In this document: positions 1-5,472 of the stretch, piece by piece
Position numbering within the stretch: position 1 is the stretch's first letter
Layout of the letters: every line of letters begins with the position of its first letter
Source of the DNA: Syntrophaceae bacterium
GTDB taxonomy: Bacteria; Desulfobacterota; SM23-61
Length of the DNA stretch: 5,916 nt
Reading direction: 5' to 3'
Assembly: GCA_003154025.1 (NCBI GenBank)
Contig: PMCE01000516.1
Coordinates: 9,876-15,791, forward strand
The notes under the pieces: model-generated
What the model saw: only the letters and a program-made list of their open reading frames with translations
Database searches by the model: none
Told to the model about the DNA's origin: nothing
Made by a program: the position numbers and the translations under genes

Positions 1-410
1 ACGTGACCATCCAGGCCCAGATCCTCCAGCTCCTGAAGGAACTTCAATCCGTCCGGAGAACCTCCGTGCTCATGATCACCCACAACCTGGGAATCGTGGC
101 TCAGTTCTGCTCCCGTATCTATGTAATGTACGCCGGGAAGATGGTGGAGCACGCCGAGACTCCTTCCCTTTTCCATCGTCCCCTCCACCCTTACACCCGG
201 GGGCTGCTCCGATCGGTCATCCGGCTGGATCAGAAGGCCCGAAGGGTGGAGACCATGGCGGGATTGATGCCCGACTTGATCCAGATGCCCTCGGGTTGCG
301 CCTTCCACCCGCGCTGTGATCGAGCTCAGGAAATCTGCAAAAAAGAAAGTCCGGAATGGCGGGAGGTGGAGAAAGGGCACTGGGTGGCATGTCACGAAGA
401 GAGCAGGTAA
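1..410 (+). CDS. dppD: Peptide ABC transporter ATP-binding protein, DppD/OppD type (5'-truncated by window edge)
   Basis: This is the C-terminal ~136 residues of a cytoplasmic ATPase subunit that powers a peptide-type importer; the family is usually about 320-340 residues, so the Walker A, Q-loop, signature and Walker B lie upstream of the window. The frame opens in the middle of the D-loop neighbourhood (a split Asp codon, then VTIQAQIL), so no start codon is present; the GTG at 3 is internal. The H-loop reads ITHNLG near residues 25-30, with Asn where Asp is usual. The family's C-terminal extension follows: LHPYTRGLL at about 61-69, then four cysteines at 99, 105, 112 and 130 (counted from base 3). 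Cysteines of this kind hold a [4Fe-4S] cluster in some characterised DppD/OppD proteins. It would pair with the ATPase encoded at 637-1626. The family call is very firm; the substrate is not known. Confidence 0.95.
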   Translation, partial: VTIQAQILQLLKELQSVRRTSVLMITHNLGIVAQFCSRIYVMYAGKMVEHAETPSLFHRPLHPYTRGLLRSVIRLDQKARRVETMAGLMPDLIQMPSGCAFHPRCDRAQEICKKESPEWREVEKGHWVACHEESR

Positions 411-545
411 AAGGTACAAGGTTCAAGGTGCAAGGAATGAAAAAGAGGGGGGCGAAAGCGGGAAAAGTCGAGGGTCGAGGCACGAGGTTCGAGACGCGAA
501 GATATCGGCCGAGGACTAAGGACTGAGTGCTGAGGACTGAGCAAA
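411..545. repeat. Three consecutive blocks of degenerate heptamer tandem repeats
   Basis: The spacer after the first ATPase is built from three unrelated blocks that share a 7-bp period. Block one (411-436) is three copies of AAGGTNC and a partial fourth. Block two (467-501) is five units of the form NNCGAGG, the last two degraded. Block three (511-545) is four units close to GAGGACT followed by a decayed unit starting GAG. The strand is strongly purine-rich throughout. No credible gene lies here: the short reading frames on either strand simply translate the repeats. Heptads of this style occur in spacers of many environmental Proteobacteria and Desulfobacterota (from memory); their function is unknown. 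DppD and DppF genes normally abut or overlap, so this gap is unusually wide. Confidence 0.75.
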
Positions 546-583
546 GAAGGAAAAGGATGTGGAAACGGAAGACTTGATAAGGG

Positions 584-598
584 AAAAGGACGCCTTTT
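584..598. other. Small perfect inverted repeat upstream of the second ATPase gene
   Basis: AAAAGG at 584-589 and CCTTTT at 593-598 form a perfect 6-bp stem with a 3-base loop, about 40 bases before the ATG at 637. It is too A/T-rich and lacks a following T-tract, so it is a weak terminator at best. It could be an operator half-site pair or chance. No convincing -35/-10 pair is visible around it. Confidence 0.25.
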
Positions 599-636
599 GA
601 CTATCAGCCTAAGCGACAAGGTGACGAATCCGTAAT

Positions 637-1626
637 ATGGAATCGATTTTAGAAGTTCAAGGGGCTAAAAAATATTTCTTCGACCATCAGGGTCTGCTGG
701 AGATGATCTTCGGGGGCGTGGCGCCTCCGGTCCGCGCCGTGGATGGAGTTTCTTTCCATGTCCGTCGGGGAGAATGCCTCGGCCTCGTGGGGGAGAGCGG
801 CTGCGGGAAGACCACGGTCGCCCGCCTCATCCTGCGGATCTATGATTTGACGGCGGGAGAGATCCGTTTCGAAGGGCAGGATGTTCAATCGCTGAATCGC
901 GGCGAGCTCAAGAAGATCTACCAGCGGATCCAGATCATTTTCCAGGACCCCCGGACCTCCCTCGATCCCCGTCTCAAAGTGGCCCAGATCATCGGGGAGC
1001 CTCTGGATATCCACGGGAAGGGAAGCGGGCAGGAGAGGAGGGAGAAAGTGATGGAACTCCTCTCCCTGACCGGGCTGAGTCCCACCCATGCCAACCGCTT
1101 TCCCCATGAATTCTCCGGCGGCCAGCAGCAGAGGATCGCCATCGCCCGGGCTCTGGCCATCGACCCCGCTTTTGTCATCTGCGATGAACCGGTGTCCGCG
1201 CTGGACGTCTCCATCCAGGGACAGATCCTGAACCTGCTCATGGATTTGCAGGAAAAATTCAAACTCTCCTATTTATTCATCACTCATGACCTGGCGGTTG
1301 CCCGGCACATCTGCAATCGAATCGGAGTGATGTATCTGGGCAAGATCATGGAGGTCGGGCGGACGGAGGATATCTTTGAGAATCCCCTTCATCCCTACAC
1401 CCGGGCCCTCCTTTCGGCCATCCCCCATCCGGACCCGGATTTGGCCCTGAAACAGATCATTTTGAAAGGAGATCCGCCGGACCCCCGCAGGCCGCCGCAG
1501 GGCTGCCGTTTCAGCGGCCGATGCCCGGAAGCGCTGCCGGAATGTTCCGCCAGGGAACCGGAGCTGAAGGAATGGAGGGAAGGGCACGGGGCGGCTTGCC
1601 TGCTGCTGGAAAAGGGGATGGGATGA
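637..1626 (+). CDS. dppF: Peptide ABC transporter ATP-binding protein, DppF/OppF type
   Basis: A complete 329-residue cytoplasmic ATPase, the usual family length, which hydrolyses ATP to drive uptake through the DppB/DppC-type permeases encoded downstream. All nucleotide-binding elements are intact: Walker [10 protein letters not shown] at 52-60, Q-loop Gln103 in IFQDP, signature FSGGQQQR at 159-166, Walker B FVICDEP at 179-185, D-loop SALD at 187-190, and switch His217 in ITHDL. The C-terminal oligopeptide-transporter extension carries LHPYTRALL at about 251-259 and cysteines 290, 296, 303 and 321, with the same spacing as in the partner ATPase. The ATG is supported by the typical N-terminus ([11 protein letters not shown]). 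The only upstream Shine-Dalgarno-like run, AAGGTG at 618-623, sits 13 bases away, longer than ideal. It follows the first ATPase after a 226-base repeat-filled gap and precedes the binding-protein gene. The symbol reflects family resemblance; the substrate is unproven. Confidence 0.97.
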   Translation: MESILEVQGAKKYFFDHQGLLEMIFGGVAPPVRAVDGVSFHVRRGECLGLVGESGCGKTTVARLILRIYDLTAGEIRFEGQDVQSLNRGELKKIYQRIQIIFQDPRTSLDPRLKVAQIIGEPLDIHGKGSGQERREKVMELLSLTGLSPTHANRFPHEFSGGQQQRIAIARALAIDPAFVICDEPVSALDVSIQGQILNLLMDLQEKFKLSYLFITHDLAVARHICNRIGVMYLGKIMEVGRTEDIFENPLHPYTRALLSAIPHPDPDLALKQIILKGDPPDPRRPPQGCRFSGRCPEALPECSAREPELKEWREGHGAACLLLEKGMG

Positions 1627-1668
1627 GGATGGGGCGCGGGGACGCGGATGAACACAGTTAAAAATGCT

Positions 1669-1692
1669 TAATTTTCGAAATGCCTAAAATTA
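1669..1692. other. AT-rich inverted repeat, possible operator or weak hairpin
   Basis: TAATTTT at 1669-1675 and AAAATTA at 1686-1692 are perfect 7-bp inverted arms around a 10-base centre, 43 bases after the ATPase stop codon. It is the most AT-rich patch in the spacer. The arms contain only A/T, so as RNA the stem would be weak; as DNA it could be a regulator site. Chance is a real alternative in AT-rich sequence. Confidence 0.25.
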
Positions 1693-1723
1693 CCTCCGGC
1701 GTACTTTGCCTTTATGGCTTCAT

Positions 1724-1750
1724 AATCGGCGTAATCTGCGAAATCTGCGG
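1724..1750. repeat. Three tandem 9-bp repeats (AATCNGCGN)
   Basis: Three adjacent 9-mers, AATCGGCGT, AATCTGCGA and AATCTGCGG, are in perfect register. On the opposite strand they translate into a repetitive Ala-Asp-aromatic pattern, a typical spurious peptide from such repeats. I recognise the same AATCTGCG theme from spacers of environmental genomes but cannot name a family. Confidence 0.65.
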
Positions 1751-1795
1751 ATAAAATGGGAGGTGGATGAACGCGGATAAAGATTCCCAAAAAAT

Positions 1796-1837
1796 CACCC
1801 CCTTTCTCCTCGATGGGGAGGGTTAGGGTGGGGGGGC
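1796..1837. repeat. C-rich/G-rich imperfect palindromic element
   Basis: A pyrimidine run rich in C (1796-1811) is followed by a G-rich run (1815-1836) around CGAT. A core stem CTCC (1806-1809) pairs with GGAG (1817-1820) and extends by two G-U pairs as RNA. The layout resembles the widespread intergenic element of the form CCTCTCCC-loop-GGGAGAGGGTTAGGGTGAGGG; that likeness is from memory and the copy here is degraded. Confidence 0.4.
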
Positions 1838-1844
1838 TTCTTTT

Positions 1845-1871
1845 ACTGACACTGACACTCACACTGACACT
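1845..1871. repeat. Hexamer tandem repeat (ACTGAC x4 plus partial)
   Basis: Units at 1845-1850, 1851-1856, 1857-1862 and 1863-1868 read ACTGAC, except the third, which is ACTCAC; a partial ACT follows. The array ends four bases before the ribosome binding site of the binding-protein gene, so a change in copy number would alter the 5' leader without touching the coding region. Confidence 0.7.
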
Positions 1872-1874
1872 TTG

Positions 1875-1882
1875 AAAGGAGG
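1875..1882 (+). promoter_or_regulatory. Strong ribosome binding site of the solute-binding protein gene
   Basis: AAAGGAGG, close to a full match to the 16S anti-Shine-Dalgarno, sits 8 bases before the ATG at 1891. It is much the best ribosome binding site in the window. It fixes the start codon and suggests that the binding protein is made in excess over the other subunits, as is usual for such transporters. Confidence 0.85.
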
Positions 1883-1890
1883 ATAATACC

Positions 1891-3462
1891 ATGGAATGGA
1901 AGTATCCGATCAGCCGACGGGAATTTTTGAAATTCGCCGGGGCTGCAAGCATGGCGATGTTCGGGGGGCCGATCTGGGGCGGGCGGAACCTGGCCGAAGC
2001 CCAGGAGAAAGATGTCTTCGATGAATTCGGGGTGGCCTACAGCGAGACCATCGTTACCCTGCATCCTTACAACACCACCGCCGTGGGAAATGTGATGCTG
2101 GAGAAGTTCATCTTCGATTCGCCCATCGACCGCGAGGCCCAGACCAACGAAATGATCAACCGGGCCGTCAAGGGGTGGGAGTCCAAGAGTGACAAGGTCT
2201 GGCGGTATTATATCCGCCCCGGAATCAAGTTCTGGAACGGGAACAAACTGACCGCCAAATCTTTCGCATTCACCCAAAACCTGGTGATCGATCCCAAGTT
2301 CGTCTCCCCGCAGCGCAATTTGTATGCCCAGGTGGAAAAGGCCGTGGTCGTCGATGAATATACGGTGGACGTCATCTGCAAAGAACCCTATCCGGCCTAT
2401 CCCGCCGTCATGGTCGGTTTCGCGATCCTGGATGAGCAGTATTACGGCTCCAACAGCCTGGACCATACCACCGCCAACCCCATGGGGTCGGGTCCGTTCA
2501 TTTTCAAGAAATGGAATCGCGGGATCGGAATCGAGATGGAAGTGAACAAGAATTACTGGATGCCGCCGCCTCCCGTGAAGGTTTTGAAATACTACGGCAT
2601 CCAGGAAGCCGAGACCCGAACGGCTTCGCTGTTATCCGGGCAGACCAAGGTCATTGCCGGTCTTCCCCTGGACCACTTTGAAAGAATCCAGAAAGCCGGG
2701 TTTCGGGCCGAGGGCAAACCGGGGCCGCGGATCGTCTTCGCCGGGTTCAATCAGCACATCAAACCCTTCGATGACGTCCGGGTGCGACAAGCCTGCAACT
2801 ATGCGGTGGACAACCGGAAGATCATGAAGGTCTTCATGAAGGATATGGGCGAGGTCATGAATCAGCCTCTGGCTTCGACCATTTTCGGTTACCACCCGAA
2901 GCTTCCGTATTATGACCAGGATATCGAGAAGGCGAAAAAGCTCATGCGGGATGCGGGATACGAAAAAGGCTATCCCCAACAGATCAACCTGGAGACCGTT
3001 CCCGGCATCGCCCTTTCCATGATCGAGATATGCGAAGCCATCGCCTATGATCTGCGCAAAATCGGGCTGAATGTAAAAGTTCAGCCGAGAGAGAATGCCG
3101 ACTTCCGCGCCCGCCGGCCGGCGGTGACCGGAGACCCCAATTTCGGGCCCATCTTCGCCGGTTCGTGGGGCAACCCGACCTTCGATCCGCAGAGCTACTT
3201 TCCGTACCTGTTGAACCGCAAGGGTTCGTACGGGCGGAATTACGACGAAAAGGCCGAGCAGTGGATCGATAAATGCAATTCGATCGTGGACCGGGAAAAA
3301 CGCCTGAAAGAGCTCCATGACCTGGAGACCTATTTCCATGATCAGTGCCCGTTTATCTGGCTCCACCTGCAGCCGAATACCTATGCCATGAGCAACGACC
3401 ACAACTTCAAAGCCCGGACGGATGAGTACCTGGTCCTATCCGGGTTGAAAAAAATCAAATGA
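1891..3462 (+). CDS. Tat-exported extracytoplasmic solute-binding protein, family 5 (DppA/OppA-like)
   Basis: A 523-residue periplasmic receptor that would capture the substrate and deliver it to the permease pair; family 5 members are usually 500-550 residues, so it is full length. The N-terminus is a twin-arginine signal: SRREFLK at 8-14, an Ala/Gly/Met-rich hydrophobic stretch to about 30, and a likely signal peptidase site after AEA at 35-37. Family hallmarks include NPMGSGPFIFKKW at 196-208, then DDVRVRQACNYAVDNRKI at 294-311, the conserved segment following the first domain crossover, and a C-terminal lobe with WGNPTFDP at 426-433. No lipobox cysteine follows the signal, so it should be soluble rather than lipid-anchored. 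It lies between the ATPase and permease genes. The ligand cannot be read from the sequence: peptides are the family default, but nickel, sugars and other solutes are also known. Confidence 0.95.
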   Translation: MEWKYPISRREFLKFAGAASMAMFGGPIWGGRNLAEAQEKDVFDEFGVAYSETIVTLHPYNTTAVGNVMLEKFIFDSPIDREAQTNEMINRAVKGWESKSDKVWRYYIRPGIKFWNGNKLTAKSFAFTQNLVIDPKFVSPQRNLYAQVEKAVVVDEYTVDVICKEPYPAYPAVMVGFAILDEQYYGSNSLDHTTANPMGSGPFIFKKWNRGIGIEMEVNKNYWMPPPPVKVLKYYGIQEAETRTASLLSGQTKVIAGLPLDHFERIQKAGFRAEGKPGPRIVFAGFNQHIKPFDDVRVRQACNYAVDNRKIMKVFMKDMGEVMNQPLASTIFGYHPKLPYYDQDIEKAKKLMRDAGYEKGYPQQINLETVPGIALSMIEICEAIAYDLRKIGLNVKVQPRENADFRARRPAVTGDPNFGPIFAGSWGNPTFDPQSYFPYLLNRKGSYGRNYDEKAEQWIDKCNSIVDREKRLKELHDLETYFHDQCPFIWLHLQPNTYAMSNDHNFKARTDEYLVLSGLKKIK

Positions 3463-3463
3463 A

Positions 3464-3547
3464 AGGAAAGGGTCGGCGTTTCGTTCCGTGGGGCGGTGAG
3501 ATGTTAGCTCCACCGGGCCGGAGCGCTGACCCGAACCCTGTTTTCCT
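3464..3547 (+). promoter_or_regulatory. Long bulged hairpin filling the spacer between binding-protein and permease genes
   Basis: Complementary arms run across almost the whole 88-base spacer. 3464-3469 (AGGAAA) pairs with 3542-3547 (TTTCCT). 3470-3478 (GGGTCGGCG) pairs with 3524-3532 (CGCTGACCC), all nine positions counting one G-U. 3484-3488 pairs with 3519-3523 (one G-U). 3494-3500 pairs with 3508-3515 with one bulged C, leaving a 7-base loop. The 3' base of the fold lies three bases before the permease ATG. Intercistronic stem-loops after binding-protein genes are known to stabilise upstream mRNA or reduce downstream expression (the REP element between malE and malF in E. coli); that role here is inferred. 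There is no T-tract, so it is not a classic terminator. The fold was derived by hand, with no energy calculation. Confidence 0.5.
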
Positions 3548-3550
3548 CCG

Positions 3551-4534
3551 ATGAAAAAATACCTGATACGCCGTCTGATGAGCGGAATCCTCGTGCTCTG
3601 GATGGTCCTCACACTGGTCTTCATCCTGGTCCATTCCGTTCCCGGAGACCCGGCACAGGTCATCGCCGGGGAACTCGCGGATGTGAAGACGGTGCAGGAA
3701 ATTCGGGCCAAACTGGGGCTCGACCAGCCGTTGTGGGTCCAGTATTGGGCCCTGCTGAGAGGCGCCGTGACCGGGAATATGGGAGTGTCCTTTTCCTACC
3801 GGTATTCGGCCTTCCGGGTGGTGATCGAAAGGTTTCCCGCAACCCTGGAACTCACCCTGGTTGGAGCCATCCTGGCCGTGCCCCTCTCCATCGCCCTGGG
3901 AATCGTAAGCGCGTTGCGGCGGAATTCCTTTTTCGACTACATCGCCAAATTCATCACCCTCTTCGGAATTTCCACGCCCAGTTTCTGGCTGGGAATCATG
4001 CTGATCCTCATCTTTTCCGTCCAGCTTCAGTGGCTCCCGTCCATGGACAAAAGCCCTTATTATTTCCCCCAGGCGGTCTGGGCCGCGTTCACGGGAAAGC
4101 CGGGAGCCTTGTGGCATTGGGCGCGTCATATCATTCTACCGGCCATTACCCTGGGAGCGTGGTTTACCGCCCTGATCGCCCGGATGACCCGGACGGAGAC
4201 TCTGGAAAATCTCAATCGCCCCTTTACCCTGACCGCCCGGTCCAAGGGGGTCTCCCAATTGAGGATCATCTGGGACCATGTCCTTCCGAACAGCCTGATC
4301 CCGATCATCACCATCGCCGGCATCCAAATCGGAATCCTTCTGGGCGGGGCGATCGTGACGGAGACGGTTTTCATGTGGCCGGGGATGGGACGGGTCATGC
4401 TCGACGCCATATTCGCCAGGGATTTTCCCGTCATCCAGACCGCCACCCTGATTTTTGCCCTGATCTGGGTGGGGATCAATCTCCTGGTGGATATGATTTA
4501 CGTGATCATCGATCCCCGGATCAAATTGGGTTGA
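3551..4534 (+). CDS. dppB: Peptide ABC transporter permease, DppB/OppB type
   Basis: A 327-residue inner-membrane subunit forming half of the translocation channel; family length is 305-340. It starts with the typical KKYLIRRLMSGI N-terminus and a first membrane span at about 10-28. The conserved periplasmic region PGDPA (31-35) and LGLDQPLWVQYW (55-66) follows, then further spans at about 99-120, 133-158, 190-213, 249-275 and 297-320. The EAA loop that contacts the ATPases is at about 222-247 (ARSKG, then DHVLPN), followed by ETVFMWPGMGR at 271-281, a family signature. The ATG at 3551 is the only option near the conserved N-terminus, because an in-frame TGA lies at 3527-3529. It has no Shine-Dalgarno sequence; the bases before it (TTTTCCTCCG) are pyrimidine-rich. 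The next gene begins 13 bases after the stop. Confidence 0.96.
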   Translation: MKKYLIRRLMSGILVLWMVLTLVFILVHSVPGDPAQVIAGELADVKTVQEIRAKLGLDQPLWVQYWALLRGAVTGNMGVSFSYRYSAFRVVIERFPATLELTLVGAILAVPLSIALGIVSALRRNSFFDYIAKFITLFGISTPSFWLGIMLILIFSVQLQWLPSMDKSPYYFPQAVWAAFTGKPGALWHWARHIILPAITLGAWFTALIARMTRTETLENLNRPFTLTARSKGVSQLRIIWDHVLPNSLIPIITIAGIQIGILLGGAIVTETVFMWPGMGRVMLDAIFARDFPVIQTATLIFALIWVGINLLVDMIYVIIDPRIKLG

Positions 4535-4547
4535 GGGCCTTGGAATC

Positions 4548-5390
4548 ATGAGATGGTGGATTGAACTCCGAAAAAACTACATGGCCCAGGTGGCGCTTGT
4601 TTTTCTCCTGCTGATCATCTTCCTGGCTCTGATGGCTCCCGTATTCGGGTTTGATGAACGGGCGGATGCCGGCGACCTGGAATTCCGGAACCTGCCGCCT
4701 TCCTGGTATGCCAAGGGAACCTGGCAGCATCCCCTGGGTTGTGATGCGCAGGGGCGGGATATCCTCTCGAGGGTGGTCTACGGCTCGAGGACTTCTCTCT
4801 TTATCGCCCTGGTGGCGGTGTGCATCTCCACGGTCATCGGCATGAGCGTGGGGCTCATCGCCGGCTATTACGGGGGAAAGATCGACGACGTCATCATGCG
4901 GATCGTGGATGCGGTCATTTCCATTCCCGGCATTCTTCTAACCCTGATCGCCGTCACCCTGTGGGCTCCGAGCGTGCTCAGCGTGGCCACCTTCATCGGG
5001 CTGACGCACTGGGTCTGGCAAGCCCGGACGGCCCGCAGTAAGATTCTTTCTCTGCGGGAGGAGCCTTTCATCGTGGCGGCCAGGGTCTCGGGAGCCAGCG
5101 ACCTGCGGATCATCCTCCGCCACATCGTCCCCAACATTTTGACCACAATCCTGGTTGTCATGACCACGCAGATCGGCTACATGATCATCGTGGAAAGCTC
5201 ACTCTCCTTTTTCGGCATGACCGGCAGCACCATCTCCTGGGGCTGGGACATCTCCCAGGGCCGGGATTACCTCTCCACCGCCTGGTGGATCACCTCCATG
5301 CCGGGGATCGCCATCCTGATTACGGTCATTTCCTTCAACATCCTGGGAGACTGGCTGAGGGACGTGCTGGACCCGCACCTGCGAGTGTAA
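4548..5390 (+). CDS. dppC: Peptide ABC transporter permease, DppC/OppC type
   Basis: A 280-residue inner-membrane subunit, the second half of the channel; the family is 270-310 residues. A short cytoplasmic N-terminus leads to a first span at about 13-34. The signature HPLGCDAQGRDILSRVVYGS at 61-80 follows, with Cys where Thr is usual. Further spans are at about 84-106, 120-140, 143-160, 199-220 and 250-270. The EAA loop is at about 174-196 (AARVSGA, then RHIVPN). The C-terminus FNILGDWLRDVLDPHL (263-278) is diagnostic. A GAGGG at 4533-4537, overlapping the upstream stop codon, lies 10 bases before the ATG and probably serves as ribosome binding site, suggesting translational coupling with the DppB-type gene. 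It is the last gene of the cluster and faces a convergent gene. Confidence 0.96.
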   Translation: MRWWIELRKNYMAQVALVFLLLIIFLALMAPVFGFDERADAGDLEFRNLPPSWYAKGTWQHPLGCDAQGRDILSRVVYGSRTSLFIALVAVCISTVIGMSVGLIAGYYGGKIDDVIMRIVDAVISIPGILLTLIAVTLWAPSVLSVATFIGLTHWVWQARTARSKILSLREEPFIVAARVSGASDLRIILRHIVPNILTTILVVMTTQIGYMIIVESSLSFFGMTGSTISWGWDISQGRDYLSTAWWITSMPGIAILITVISFNILGDWLRDVLDPHLRV

Positions 5391-5394
5391 CCCT

Positions 5395-5460
5395 GATTGC
5401 GCATTGTGAATTGCGTATTGATAATTGGAAAAAACAACTACTATTTCGCAATTCGCAATC
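5395..5460. terminator. Heptad repeats in inverted orientation; candidate bidirectional terminator between convergent genes
   Basis: Five + strand heptads ATTGNNN occupy 5396-5430, and two copies of ATTGCGA lie on the - strand at 5447-5460. Because the two sets face each other, GATTGC (5395-5400) and GAATTGCG (5408-5415) can pair with GCAATC (5455-5460) and CGCAATTC (5447-5454). This gives a 14-bp stem with a 7-base bulge and a 31-base loop. Its place between two convergent stop codons (5390 and 5473) fits a shared terminator. However, it lacks a clean T-tract on either side and the loop is long, so the terminator role is inferred. The repeat structure itself is certain. Confidence 0.4.
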
Positions 5461-5472
5461 TGAAATCTCTTC

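Larger units (their letters stand above)
1627..1890. other. Repeat-bearing spacer between the ATPase and binding-protein genes
   Basis: This 264-base gap holds no credible gene. In order it contains: a GC-rich stretch with GCGGATGAACACAG-like sequence (about 1645-1658), echoed by GTGGATGAACGCGG near 1763-1776; an AT-rich patch with a 7-bp inverted repeat; a 9-mer tandem array; a C-rich/G-rich pair; a hexamer array; and a strong ribosome binding site. Short reading frames across it, including a minus-strand frame translating to alternating ADF/ADY triplets, are translations of the repeats. No convincing sigma-70 type promoter was found, though the AT-rich patch at 1658-1692 is the likeliest place for one. 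Confidence 0.6.

Noticed and set aside
411..545. Possible CRISPR array
   Set aside because: The repeats are only 7 bp, contiguous and degenerate, with no spacers of regular length and no cas genes.
574..602. TTGATA at 574-579 as a -35 element for the second ATPase gene
   Set aside because: At the correct distance the sequence is TTGACT, which does not resemble a -10 box; no other pairing fits better.
1668..1952. Minus-strand frame with a repetitive ADF/ADY peptide
   Set aside because: The peptide is the translation of the 9-mer array at 1724-1750 and runs into the binding-protein gene antisense; it is not a protein gene.
2632..3402. 256-codon open frame on the minus strand, opposite the binding-protein gene
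   Set aside because: It lies wholly antisense to a well-conserved family 5 protein, shows no recognisable domain, and arises from the GC-biased codon use of the true gene. The same applies to the minus-strand frames at 1843-2466 and 3455-4129.
3733..4551. 272-codon + strand frame overlapping the DppB-type permease gene
   Set aside because: It is an out-of-frame shadow with a His/Pro/Arg/Asp-rich composition and no membrane spans, while the true frame matches the permease family from end to end.
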